The notes under the pieces are model-generated. The model was not told the origin of the DNA. It ran no database searches and saw only the letters and a program-made list of their open reading frames with translations. The position numbers were made by a program, and so were the translations under genes. DNA of 61,707 bases from assembly GCA_002104905.1 (NCBI GenBank), contig MCFE01000529.1, positions 1-61,707 of the forward strand. The letters are read 5' to 3'. Positions 44,779 to 55,729 of the stretch are shown here, one piece after another. Source of the stretch: Basidiobolus meristosporus CBS 931.73. Taxonomy: Eukaryota > Basidiobolomycota > Basidiobolomycetes > Basidiobolales > Basidiobolaceae. Position 1 is the first letter of the stretch; every line of letters begins with the position of its first letter.

Positions 44779-46692
44779 TTATCCTGGTAGTATAGCCACT
44801 CAAGTCCCATAACAATATCTATGAATGAAAGCAGTAGATGTGCCAATTTTGGTGATCTGCTTCTGGATATGTATTTCTGCTATGTCAACATATGACTTCC
44901 AATGTACACTTGTAGAAATGGCTTCAGAAGGCCACTTGAATAAATACATATTTGATTCATACAGTCCTTGGACTTGTATTGTTTCTTATGAATATTGATT
45001 GGAGCCCATGAGATGTACTGTGGGTAGCAGATAATCTATAACATTTTGCCAAATCTGTCAAATATCTATGGTATCTCAAAGGGCTTATTCAGCTTGAATA
45101 CCCCATGTACAACTTGGTTGCCAGTAAAGGGATATTGTTGAAAAGCAAATGCATTGCTCCTAGTTGAAAGCTTTTGCTCCAGCAGATACCCTCTATCTTA
45201 AGTATCTCTGGCTACTGAAAACTACCATATGTTGACCAATGGCTGATAACTTGCTCACCTTCCTGCAATTGGGTGCTGACTTCTCTATGTTCTCTGTGTA
45301 GGATTATGATTTTCTTAGTATTGGTGTTTGGATAGTGCTAATGTGTATGAGTTATTCATTCAACTGCAACACATTCCATTTTGTCTGGAAAAGCTGAAAA
45401 TCTTGCTAATGGCTGGGGTATTTCTGACACAGATGGTAAACTGCTCTTTAACATGACAGCCATCTACTAGTATCCCACTGGAAAGCATGCATAATGGATT
45501 TGGCAATGAATACTATTGGCTATCTTGGCTGGATGGTGATTTAGGCCCAGATACCAGTGAGATTATCATGAGATTTCTGCCATGATATTGTTAGATAGGC
45601 AGTGGACTAAGGCTAGCAAGAATCAGTGGCCATCACGATTTGCTTGTAGAGTACTTGTTGAATGAGAATTTATCAAGTCCCAAGGCAAAACAACGAATGT
45701 ACATACCTTCAAAGTAGCCCTTGTTTCTAAGTTGTTTGCATTGTTTGCTATCAAATATATCAGAAATGCTTGCACACAATTAATGCAGAGTGCAGTACTT
45801 TATAGCTTCACAAAATTTGTTGGACTACGTGAGCTTCTTAAGATGGAGTATTATGGGAATATTTCTGGAGTGTGAACAATGTTTCTCTGCAATGGTAGTG
45901 GATTGCTGACAAGTTGGGTACCTTGCAATGGTAGCATTTTATATGTGAATGCCTTGAAACTGTTCACACATGTTGGTACCAGGAGAGTCTCAGGGCATAT
46001 GTTACCAGCCACAAGATGGTTGTTCATGTACTATGTACATACTAAGTTGCATCCTGGAATGATTTTAGCAAGAAGTAGGAGTTGTTCCACAGAGCCCCAT
46101 TACTGATATTAGTGGAAACGCACCACTTCTCTAGACACAACACAATATCATTTGCCAGTGATGGATTACTGGCTCACTTGGCACCATACAGTATTGTTGG
46201 CATCTTTTTCCACAGGCATTGTCTCATTGCATGTTGGGATTTTGCCACACTCATGCAGGGTACTACTGTTGGGAAGATAGACTCACAATCCATCAGTAAG
46301 CCAACTTCTTAAGAGTTATCACTCTATATGCCACATTCAGAAGGCAAAGTGGAGCCTAACAGCATCACAAACTCACTTGACTCAGCTTGCACATGGTAAC
46401 AAGTACAGCTAGGTGCTGTTATAGAGGTATCAAGTGGCTGGTAATGTATTGTTGGCACAGTATTGACCAATAAATGGTCAAACAAGACTTATGCAGCAAA
46501 ACACTGGCTGTGATCCTTGTAATACTTCCTAAGCTATCTGCATGCTTCAAATTGCAGAGGCTTGTCATGATAGATACATGATCTTTTTTCTTTTCTCTTA
46601 TGGCATTGAGTCAGAGTTGTCTTCTTCATGGGGCAAACTATTTGACATCCAACAATGTAATGCTATTATATCCCTTTTTTGTCAATATTCAT
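44779..46692 (-). pseudogene. T3: tnp2 transposase remnant
   Basis: A minus-strand tnp2 copy from its ATG at 46629-46627 (M-K-K-T-T) to 44779. It is collinear with 23554-21900 of T1 but heavily mutated; no open stretch exceeds about 80 codons. The partner gene is missing, because a B-end fragment begins at 46693. Confidence 0.65.
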
Positions 46693-46975
46693 CCCTATCA
46701 AAAATCATTGTGATGATCCCATCAAAAGGCCTTCACAAAGTTGAAGTCACGTGACTAAGAGGTACTGAACCCATCAGAACACTGTCCAGAGACCATTAAA
46801 AATAACTGCACCCCAGATTTCACAACAAACTTGGTAAAAATTTTCATCATAACAATGTATAAGTGGCTTTTGATTGGTTCCCTGTCAATTTGCTCACTTT
46901 TGGATCCTGGACACTCTACCACCCACATTTTTTGCATTGATTGGCTATTGCACCTTTTTAACATTCCTTGCTTCC
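46693..46975 (+). mobile_element. tnp2-element B-end fragment
   Basis: It begins CCCTATCAAAAATCATTG, then GATGATCCCATCAAAAGG. It follows the type B end for 283 bp and is interrupted by the B end of T4. Confidence 0.65.
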
Positions 46976-47306
46976 CCCTATGAAAAATTACTGAGATGAT
47001 CCCGTCAAAAGGCTGTCACAACGCTAATGTCCCATGACTAAGAGGTACTGATCTTGTCAGGACACCGTCCAGAGACCATTGAAAAATAATTGCACCTCAG
47101 ATTTTACAAAAATCTTTGTCAAAATTTTTTGTCACAATGATGTATAAGTGGCTTTTGATTGGTTCTCTGCTAATTTGCTCACTTTCTGATCCCAGACACT
47201 CTATTGCCTCCTTTGTTTGTGTGAATTGATTGGCTATTGCCTCTTTTTCACACTCCTTACTTCATGACTCAACTGTTTCTCTTACTTTTCATGCATACAT
47301 ATTGAT

Positions 47307-48486
47307 TTATTTTTGTTGAAAATTCAGTTGTACATCAATTCCCAATTGAATTGACCTATACAAGTCCGTATACCCTGCACTAACATTAAGCCCAACCCCA
47401 CACTCAACAAGTAACTCCATTAAAATCCACCACTCATTAAGTATTTCTGCTGTATTGCTCTGGTTCCACATCTTTGGCAGGAACCCAACAGCTTTATGCC
47501 ACTGTTCATTCACTGGTTCCCACATGCCTGGTCTTCAGCCAGCACTGCAAGGTCTAGCTCTTCATCTGCCAGTCTTTGCAATAAATTCTTGCAATGTTCT
47601 AGTGTCTTTTCTTGGGCACTGCTCTTGAAGAAGAGCTGCAACCACTTGGTGTGCCTATCAATGTTCCAAAACTCCACTGAAGGCATTGTGATAGTCTTTT
47701 GAGCACTTGACATTGTAGCCTTGTCTGTCAGTGGGATCTCCACTCTGTCAACAATGGAGGCTGTGGAGGCTGTGGAGGCTGTGGTAGATGAATTGCCTTT
47801 TTCAGCAAACTCATCTACCTTGCTGGAGTGTAGCTCCACTGGCTGTGCTTCCAACTCTTGTGAAAAAAGCTGTTTTCTTGTTGGTAATTCTTCTTGGCTA
47901 TGAAGGGATTCAGTCTGTTCCTGGCTTACGGTGTTAATTGGCAAGAACTGCAGTTTTTTTGCATGCCTCCCTGTCTCAGGCTTGGGTAGACATTTTTCCC
48001 TTTACCTTTTGCTTTATCACTGCCAGGTCTTTCACTGCTACTTTGTATGAGTGCTACTTGTCAAGAACTATGTTTTCTCCTGGATAAATTCTGCTCTGAC
48101 GCTTCTATTTTGGCCTGCTTGTCCCTTGCTGGCACTCTTCTAGCAACCTGATATTTCTTTTCAGCTTGTTTTGAGCTCTCAACTGTAGTTGGAACAGGCT
48201 CCTGTAGAAGTGGCTGGTTTTTATCACTGCCAGGTCCTTCACTACTACTTTGACTGGGTGCTTCTTGACTGGTACTACACTTTTTCCTTGATAAATGTTG
48301 TGCTGGTGCATCCATGTCTGCCTGCTTGTCCTTAATTGGTACTCCTCCAGCTGCCTGCCGTCTCTTTGGCACTTGTCTGGAGCTTTTGGCCCTGCTTGTA
48401 ACAGGCTCTTAAGGAAGCCACTGGTTTTTAGCCATGGCACCCTTGTTCTTCTACCTTTGATAGTTGCTGCTATTCTTAAGATACTA
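47307..48486 (-). pseudogene. T4 partner protein, C-terminal part
   Basis: Open segments 48372-48061 and 47944-47510 carry the charged repeats and the C-terminal domain (T-M-P-S-V-E-F-W). A 9-bp unit (GAGGCTGTG) is repeated three times near 47756-47785, adding Thr-Ala-Ser repeats. The N-terminal part continues beyond the nested insertion at 51272. Confidence 0.65.
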
Positions 48487-48489
48487 GAC

Positions 48490-49227
48490 TTGTTCCATTG
48501 TACCATGCCAGGGTGCACAGCACAACCTGCGGTTGTAAAGAACAATTGGGTGCAATATAATAGCTACCAGTACGCAGGATTGTTCTTGGACAATTTTGCA
48601 CTATGTGTGACAATCTTGCACACTATGGCACAATCTGACACAGTGAGGTTGGCATGGATGATTGCACCAACTTGTAATGTTTGCATCACGTGCACAATTG
48701 GATACCACTATTATGGCAGGTAAAATCAGGTATTTGGATATGTTTCTTTAATGTAAATGGAAATAAATGTTTAACACACTATAAACTACACTGATACCTA
48801 CCATTTTGGCTACCATCACTCCAATTGGATGGTATCTCAGTAGTTAAGTGGTCCAAAAGTATCCTAAAGCTGGCAGCCCCCAATTGGCTCATTACTATTA
48901 AACAAGCTACCTGATTTGCCATCAAATATCCCATTTTGCCCATTGAGCAAGTATATCCCTGATACTAGTGATTGGACAAGGTGTCATAGCTAGCATGCAA
49001 GCAATTGGGTAGGTGCAAAACAGATCCATCAGCTGCACTGGTATTACAGATGATGTATACATATGCAGGGTGTTTATTTATGGGGGTTCTGTCTCAAATG
49101 TGAGATGACCTTGATATTACTTATATCAAAAATTTGATGATCACTGATTTGCAATTGCTCAATTTGGGTTGCAAAAAAAATGGGTTGTTGGGATCATTAC
49201 AAATAATAGCAATTCAAAGCAATCACA
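48490..49227. other. Non-coding left part of the Harbinger-like element
   Basis: About 740 bp between the left end and the minus-strand ORF, with no coding signal. The first 20 bases are the terminal inverted repeat. Confidence 0.4.
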
Positions 49228-50283
49228 TCATCTTCTCCTGGGTTTTTTTCTCACAGGGATTACTACTGAAGCATTTGGTAGTGACTCACTTTGCACGCCT
49301 ATACTACTTCCTGGCTGACTATCATCTTGGCAACTTGTGTATTTGTAGTCAGTATTTTGCTTCCTAGTTGATGAGTGCAATGCTGCAGCTTGGCCGCAGT
49401 GAATTGCTCCAACTGAACCAACTGAATTGGCCTGGAGTGCTACGTGCTGATGCGTTCTTTTACTTGCCAAGGGCTCTGGTGGTTGAGGCACTTCATGTTG
49501 GTCATCATCAGTCAGTTCACCAGAAGTAACTTGCTGATGGTCAGGCAAAACAGCATGCGCAGGCACAACTTGATGTGTTGGGATGGCCCTTGGCTGAGTT
49601 TGGTGTGATGCTGCATGTTGACGCAACTTGGTCTGCTCCAATGGACTTGTGTCTATACGAGCAGTTTGGCAAGTTCTGGTAGTTTTGCTCTGAAGCACGT
49701 GCATTGACTTGATGCAGAGCATTCTGGTAAAGGGTGTTGGCATAGTCTGGACTGACATGCACCAGCGTGCTGTGGTTGCAAGAGATGGCAAGGAATCCAG
49801 CAAGGTGTGCTGGCGCAATCTGGACAATGTTGCTTGCAGTCTGTATTCTTCCTCCTGAAGCTCACCATCTGATTCCTCAAGGTATTCACTTACCCTCTGT
49901 CTGATACTTTGGAGCTGTTGCCTGGATGAGTCCTGTGTATATTGCTCTCAGAAGCCACTTAGCTCTACTAGTATATCACTTAGTACATTAGTCATTTGAG
50001 GCAGAAACTCATTCAAAATCTCTTTAGTTCCCAAAGTTGAGGCACAAACGGACGCATCCGGCCTGTGCTGTGCAAACTGCGCGCAAAATTGTTCCTGCAT
50101 GGCTTCTGCATCAAATCCTCTCACTCTCAGCTCATTCTTGATTTCAATGCTTGTCTTGTTATATATCTTCTTACATACATTGGCTGGCATCTTGATGTAG
50201 AACTCATCCCACAGCTTTCTACTCAAGTTGTACTCAAATTTTCTCATCAATCCCATTACTACCACTGGATTTCCTTTTGACAC
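49228..50283 (-). pseudogene. Accessory ORF of the Harbinger-like element
   Basis: Two open segments (50283-49948 and 49827-49228) lie in the same frame. A single TGA (49948-49950) separates the first from a Gln/Glu-rich helical stretch that leads into the second. A splice is also possible, since AGACAGAG-GTAAGT occurs at about 49900. The N-terminus is basic (M-S-K-G-N-P, then K-F-E-Y-N-L-S-R-K-L-W). The C-terminal 200 residues are rich in Q, H, T and P and end R-K-K-P-R-R-R. Harbinger elements often carry a Myb/SANT-like second protein. I cannot confirm that domain here, but the first segment's W-D-E-F-Y and later helices would be the place to look. Confidence 0.5.
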
Positions 50284-50284
50284 A

Positions 50285-51022
50285 CTAGAGGAGATCTATT
50301 CCAAGTATTGTGGACCATCTACCTCAATCTACTCAAGGAGATCCCTTGTTAAGCTTCTCTGCTATTACAAGAACTATTGCCCTACAAGGTTTCATCCCAC
50401 CATTCATGGCAAAAAAAGTCCTAGAAGCTTTCATTCCCAGCTGACAGCAATGGAGAACCACCTTGCAGAGTGAATGAATGACTTAGAGCAAGCATGGAAT
50501 ACTAGGCTCAGAAGCTTCAATAGATTTCCATATCCCAGAGAGTTCAGCAACAAGTTGCATATCAGGAGTATTTTGGATACCTTCCCAGTGAGGATTAACA
50601 GACCTTCTAGAGGGCAGAGGCACTTTTATTCTGGCAAGTACAAGGCACACTGTGTGAAGTTTCAAGCACTGTCTGACATTGAGGGTAACATCATCTGGTT
50701 TAGTGGGCCATTTGCTGGAAGTAGGCATGTCAAAGCACTCTGGGTAGAGAATCATCCTGAATTCAGTAGAGGGGAGAATTGTATCGCAGACTCAGCCTAC
50801 ATAGAAGAGGATTGTCACAGATTAGGATGTATTACAGCTTATAGGAAGCCAAGGAATGGTGTGCTTAGCAGGAAGCAGAAGCTCTACAATGAGATATTTA
50901 ATCATTTCAGTGTGAGGGTTGAGCATACATTTGGATATCTGAAGAGATTCAGCATATTGGCAGGTAAATACAGAGGAAAGTCATATATAGGAGAAAACAG
51001 CAGAATAGGTAATATAGTTTAG
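50285..51022 (+). pseudogene. DDE_Tnp_4-type transposase, inactivated
   Basis: The frame continues through one TGA (50471-50473) to 51022. Core motifs of the Harbinger/HARBI1 nuclease are visible: I-L-D-T-F-P-V-R-I-N-R-P (first Asp), H-F-Y-S-G-K-Y-K-A-H, G-P-F-A-G-S-R-H-V-K-A-L, I-A-D-S-A-Y, and V-E-H-T-F-G-Y-L-K-R (Glu). In relatives the G-x-x-H motif is followed by the second catalytic Asp; here it is Val (GTC). With the stop and the missing Asp the protein is inactive. The N-terminal helix-turn-helix region is short or degraded. Confidence 0.75.
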
Positions 51023-51271
51023 ATACTTATCAACACACATTATATTCATACAAGAGGACATCCACTGAGAGAAATGTGTCTGGAGCAGTATGAAGAGTAA
51101 ATAGAGCAAGGAAAGCACTACTTTGAGCAACATAAGTAAGATTGAGTAAAATTACAGGTAACTATATCCTACCACTGGCATTATGGTAGAAATTATAGTG
51201 CCAGATGGCGTCATAACAATCCGGCACTATAAACAGGCTGGCACTATGTGGCACTATCCAATGGACAATTC

Positions 51272-51690
51272 TACTTTATTAGCATACCAATGCTGGCCCA
51301 AAATTTCTTTGCCTGTTTGAATCCAGGATAATGCTCATGGCACAAGTCAAGTGCATTCTGCTTAGCCTTGGGTTCCTGATGGTCCCATGGTATGCCAGCC
51401 TTAAGGTGATGACGTGCCAGACTTCTGACGGCCTCTTGCATATTAGCCCACTCTTCATTATTGCACTCAATGGCTTCACAGATCTTTGATGTCTTTTGAT
51501 TTTTAGGCTTAGGTATAAACACCACATTGTCTCCCTCCCACACTGTGATAGGTTTTTCTGTGGGCTTTATCTTTGGGTACTCTTGTTGTGCTTCAAAGTC
51601 TGTACAGCATTCCTCTGCTGTTACATTAGGAAGTGGCTCAATTCTTGGCTGTGAAATTGAGCTACTTACTAGTATGGGTTTATATAATTT
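51272..51690 (-). pseudogene. T4 partner protein, middle part
   Basis: It continues the T4 partner gene on the right side of the Harbinger-like insertion. The stretch contains V-W-E-G-D-N-V-V-F-I-P and H-Y-P-G-F-K-Q-A-K and is open from about 51660 to 51271. Upstream it is joined directly to tnp2 sequence on the other strand, so its N-terminus is deleted. Confidence 0.65.
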
Positions 51691-52309
51691 CACATCCAAA
51701 GGTACTACCATTGCAATGTGTCCAAACTGTCAGGAATCCACCACCATTGAGGGAAAACATTGTTCACACTCCAGATATATTTCAGTATTGCCCTGTCTGG
51801 GGATGCTAATGCAGTCCAACAAATATTGCAAAGCTATACAGTACTGCACTCAGCATCAATCAAGCGCAAACATATCCAACATATTTGATGGCAAACATTG
51901 CAAACAGCTTAGACGCAAGGGCTACTTTGAAGGTAGGTATGACCATGCCTCTGCCTTAGCACTTGATAGATTCTCATTAAACAAGTACTCTACCAGCAAA
52001 TCCTGCTGGCCACTGATTCTCCTCAATCTGAATATGCCACCCATCTTACAGTATCAGAGCAATAATGTGATGGTAGTCATGCTGGAATCTGGGCCTAAAT
52101 CACCATCCAGCCTGGATAGCTGCCTGAATCAATTGCTTGATGAGTTTTGTATGCTTTCCAGCAAGATAACAGTATATGGCTGTCATGTAAAAGCTTATAT
52201 TATTATCTGCACTGGTGATACCCAATCCATCAGCAAGATGGCGGTTTTTCCAGGCACAATGGGCAGTATTGCTGTCAAATGTATGGGATTTAAGGGATTT
52301 ACTCCATAA
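51691..52309 (+). pseudogene. T4 tnp2 core fragment
   Basis: Open on the plus strand: a Cys motif (A-M-C-P-N-C-Q-E-S), then Y-D-H-A-S-A-L-A-L-D-R-F-S-L, S-C-W-P-L-I-L-L-N-L-N and G-P-K-S-P-S-S-L-D-S. This is the best-preserved tnp2 core in the window, but it lacks the N-terminal zinc finger and the C-terminus. Confidence 0.75.
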
Positions 52310-52486
52310 CTCACACACATTATTATTACCCAAACACCAGCACTAAAATGCTGTTGTGATCCTGTCATAAGATTGTTAAGAGGGTCACTATTTCCAAGCT
52401 GCTGGTATTATGACAGTGTTATAATGGGATCCTGACGGCTCATCTGGATTGGATCCACTTGCAGGACCAAGTTATTTCTCATAGGG

Positions 52487-52852
52487 TCATGGAAATAAAA
52501 GATGTATCACCTACATGAATGTAAGTATTAATAATGATCCACCATAGTAAGCATTATAGAAAATGCTGCAGCACTACATGCAGATTTATATGTATTACTG
52601 TTTCTCCTTTTATTTAGCTCACTTCCATAAATATGCTGCTAAAGTATAAAGCAGGGTTGTTGGGTTCTTAGCTAGACCACACTGGTGACAGCAGCAGAAG
52701 AATGTTAGAACCACAGCTTTCTTTGACATTGAGTGAAACAAGCAGGGCTACATCCAGAAAAGGCCATGTTAACACTGACCTCTCTGAAGGTAATAATGCA
52801 GACTCCTCAGGCTCTCAGTCAGGTTGGAAAATAAGAATCTCAGTGGTGCTGC
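52487..52852 (+). mobile_element. tnp2-element fragment: shared promoter and start of partner gene
   Basis: It matches 23640-23970 of T1, including the CTTCCATAAATATGCTGCTAA start region, ACAAGCAGGGCTACATCC and GACTCCTCAGGCTCTCAGTCA. It is truncated at 52853 by an LTR-like sequence. Confidence 0.65.
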
Positions 52853-53464
52853 TGTAGTGGGTCATAGTGACACCCACTAGTAGATGTACCCATTCCCATT
52901 TTTTCTACTCCCCTATTTGTCTTTTACCCTTCTATTAGTTTCATGCAATTTTGCTTATCTGAGCAGTTCTCTCCCATAGACCAATTAGCTAAGATATTTG
53001 CTTAGTTATTGCATAAGGTATCCCTCAGTTTATGTAAGATTTGCGTTAATGGAAAGAATTCCTTTTTTATACATCTCAAAACTAATATTGCACTCATTTC
53101 TTTGCTTTGCTTTTTACTAGTGTAACATACAAGTGTAGGATCTAGAATTTCCAACTTTGAAGGGCAAATGCTCCAGACCCTGACTAGAGATCCACCCAAG
53201 AATACTATGTCCTGCAGAAAACTTGATAGCAAGCACATGTTTCAAATTGCAGCTCATTTGAAGCAGTATTTAAGGAGTTATGATCAAAAGAGTCCAATCA
53301 TGATAAATACTAGGCCTCTATTGCTAGAAATTTTATGGTGACTTCAATCACATGTAACTTCTGAACCAGCATTTAAATTATGTGACATTTTGACAGGTGC
53401 TGTGCCTATGTCTGATATGCACCACTGCAAAGTTATAGCTTTGTATCTTGTGTATTGCAGGTGC
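52853..53464 (+). repeat. Possible diverged gypsy-LTR start and unassigned DNA
   Basis: TGTAGTGGGTCATAGTGACACCCAC resembles the first about 25 bases of the gypsy LTR at 53465, then the sequences diverge. The rest shows no ORF or other feature. It may be the LTR of a related family. Confidence 0.4.
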
Positions 53465-54548
53465 TGTAGTGGGGTCACAGTGACACCCACAGGAAGATGT
53501 GCTCATTCTTATGCATTCACTTCCCTAAAAAGGACTACCCTGCCTATATTATTATCATCCCAAACTTGCAATATTTCTTATTTTTATCTATGTGATTATT
53601 ACTATGCAACCTGACAAACTATTTGTCACTATTAACCCATTGCACAAGCTATTCTTATTCCTTGCCAAGATGCCAAGATAAGATAGTTACCTTATAAGGC
53701 AAGTACCCCAACAGTGCCCATGTCACGTGACCATCTTGGTTTCATAACCCCCCATCTCACTACCATAAGAGGCAACCACATGACACAGAGGTTTCATATT
53801 ACCACTACCTGATTGGCTAGGTGCTACTATGTCTCATGGAATAATCCGCCAAGAATTTGCGCTATTTTTAGTACACAAAGACATGATTGGTTGTCTACTA
53901 CCTTCTGGAAACTTCCAGAAAGTATTTTCTAGCAAGAATTTGAGCAGCAAAAAAAAAAAGTATATAAGGGAGGCTATCCCTTAAAATAAATCATCCCTCT
54001 TCCAATATTCCGACTTATTGATTAGTGAGATCACCGCTACCTGTTGCCACTATTTTCTGACTCAGACCTGACGGCACTCCCAGGAAACCGCGCTGACAGC
54101 CAACTGACCTTGGAGGCACTACTTGTGAGGAATACTCAGAGTAGGTATATTTTATTATATTTGTTTGTTTTCCCAAGTTTGTTCTTGTACAGGCAAAGAT
54201 ACTTTTCAGTCTTTGTAACTATTGGTCAAAGCTGCATTCTTATCAAGTCCCTGTTGGTGGAGTTTACAGTTGTTTTGACTTTGGAAGCTTTAGTACATTG
54301 TCATCTCAAAGGATGTCGAAGCCATTATAAGCTTTTGTTAAGATGCCAACTAAGTTGGGGATTGTAGTTCAATAGTTTTCCCTTGACAAGCTTGAGGCTT
54401 TATCCCCCATCACATTAGATTAGACAAAAGACCCAGTATTCCTAGCAAGCTTTTGCCAGAGGTTATTGCACCCAGTGAACACCCCACACACATTCACACT
54501 TGAGAAGTGTTGGCCGTATTTTGCCCTTTGGACTTATACACCACCACA
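53465..54548 (+). repeat. gypsy 5' LTR, 1,084 bp
   Basis: TG...CA ends and a TATATAAG box at 53961-53968. Its twin is 59578-60658. A small ORF inside both LTRs (around 54120-54367) is conserved only because the LTRs are copies. Confidence 0.9.
53961..53968 (+). promoter_or_regulatory. TATA box in the gypsy LTR
   Basis: TATATAAG after an A-run, conserved at 60071-60078 in the other LTR. This is the likely core promoter of the element. Confidence 0.6.
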
Positions 54549-54551
54549 TAT

Positions 54552-54569
54552 TTGGCACCCAACGTGGGG
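54552..54569 (+). other. gypsy primer-binding site
   Basis: TTGGCACCCAACGTGGGG, three bases inside the 5' LTR end, is of the TGGCRCCCAACGTGGGG type found after LTRs of many Ty3/gypsy elements. The primer tRNA is not identified. Confidence 0.65.
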
Positions 54570-54688
54570 GGTTCATACAAGCTCCCTAGGACCCAACAAG
54601 ATTTACCTGAAGATTTGAGCCGTTACCCATTTATTGAAACAAGACTACCAATATTATCAAGACTACAACACCAACCTACCTACCCAAA

Positions 54689-55729
54689 ATGAACTCTATG
54701 CCATTACCACTCTCACATGGAGCCCCACAGTTTGATGGAAAGAATGTGGAGAGCTTCATATACAAATGGGAGAAGCTCTGCAAGATGTGCAGCCTATCTG
54801 AACAAGAAATGGCTGAAGACTTCCCCTACTACTGCACCGATGATATTACTACTAATCTTCTCAGACAAGGAGACATTCTGACTGACTGGACCTTAATGAA
54901 GACCTACCTACAGACCGAGTATGGCAGACCCCAGATATACTATGGAATTGAGGACCTCAGACACTTTGGGAGGATGGGACTCTCCAAGCTACCACTTGAA
55001 GAGTTCATTCAACAATATGAAGATATGGCCAAGCCACTCCTAGAGTCCCAGGCAATAACTGAGTTTACCATGACACTTTACCTTGCACAAGGGCTTCCCC
55101 AGGAATTAGCAAGGAAAGTTGACCTACATGCAGCCAAGGATGACAAGTCTGGCATTCCTTGCTTTGCAGAGATGAAACGTGTACTCCTAGAGGCAAAGCA
55201 AACTTCTACCTTTATGAGACTCCTGACATCTAATCTGCCAGACCAACCAACTAAGGAGCCAAAGAGTGCTGTTGCTGACAATCAGACCTACACTACCGAC
55301 AGAATTGACCAACTTGCTGAACAGCTACAAAAGCTAGCCCTCAAGATTAACGGCTCAGCCAAAGTAGCTACTGAGGGCCAAAGAGCTCTGCCTAGACACT
55401 GCATTTGGTGTGACTCTACTCAGCATGCCAGACGTGAATGCTCAGAGCTTAGCCAGCTACTTAGAGAAGGAACAGTACAGTTTGATGCTGATGGAATGCT
55501 TGCTGATAAGGAGGGAAAAAGGATTCCCACTAATTTCCAAAGAGGCGGAATGAGAACCCTTTTCCAGAAGTCTGACTCAGCAACTAGAAAGATTACTGTT
55601 GATGCCCCTATTGAGACTCATACAGTGAGTCCAAACAGCCCTGACAACAGAAAATACGAAGTAGACACCTTTGCTACTAAGAGACACCTTCCTGAAGAAC
55701 CTGTCAAACCCATCCTTAGAAGACCATGA
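54689..55729 (+). CDS. gypsy Gag, 346 aa
   Basis: It opens M-N-S-M-P-L-P. A retrotransposon-gag-like helical domain fills about residues 10-170. A coiled stretch follows (I-D-Q-L-A-E-Q-L-Q-K-L). A CCHC knuckle (C-I-W-C-D-S-T-Q-H-A-R-R-E-C, C-x2-C-x4-H-x4-C) lies at about 238-251. The stop TGA at 55727-55729 is in the same frame as the downstream protease ORF, so it may be a readthrough site or a later mutation. Gag packages the element RNA in virus-like particles. Confidence 0.85.
   Translation: MNSMPLPLSHGAPQFDGKNVESFIYKWEKLCKMCSLSEQEMAEDFPYYCTDDITTNLLRQGDILTDWTLMKTYLQTEYGRPQIYYGIEDLRHFGRMGLSKLPLEEFIQQYEDMAKPLLESQAITEFTMTLYLAQGLPQELARKVDLHAAKDDKSGIPCFAEMKRVLLEAKQTSTFMRLLTSNLPDQPTKEPKSAVADNQTYTTDRIDQLAEQLQKLALKINGSAKVATEGQRALPRHCIWCDSTQHARRECSELSQLLREGTVQFDADGMLADKEGKRIPTNFQRGGMRTLFQKSDSATRKITVDAPIETHTVSPNSPDNRKYEVDTFATKRHLPEEPVKPILRRP

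Larger units (their letters stand above)
48487..51271. mobile_element. PIF/Harbinger- or ISL2EU-like DNA transposon nested in T4
   Basis: The boundaries come from comparing T4 with the uninterrupted T2 partner gene (AAGATACTTTCTTAGC at about 41681). The ends are GACTTGTTCCATTGTACC and, inverted, GAATTGTCCATTGGATAG. TA flanks both sides. Inside are a DDE_Tnp_4-type transposase (plus) and a divergent ORF (minus), the usual two-gene plan of Harbinger elements. The TA flank would fit ISL2EU (2-bp duplication) better than classical Harbinger (TTA/TAA); this cannot be settled from one copy. A GGCACTAT-rich subterminal stretch lies near 51180-51265. Confidence 0.7.
46976..52486. mobile_element. T4: tnp2-family transposon with both ends, internal deletion and a nested Harbinger-like insertion
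   Basis: The B end begins at 46976 (CCCTATGAAAAATTACTGAG). The partner gene (minus) is split by the insertion 48487-51271 and resumes to about 51670. It is then fused directly to the tnp2 core (plus, about 51690-52309), so the N-termini of both genes and the divergent promoter have been deleted. The A end closes at 52486 (inward CCCTATGAGAAATAACTTGG). With the insertion removed the element is about 2.7 kb. Confidence 0.75.

Noticed and set aside
51527-52309. 260-codon plus-strand ORF read as one protein
   Set aside because: Its first third is antisense to the T4 partner gene; only the part after the deletion junction near 51690 is tnp2 coding sequence.
54044-54367. 107-codon ORF repeated at 60220-60477
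   Set aside because: Lies inside the gypsy LTRs; its repetition follows from LTR duplication, and the LTRs are non-coding.
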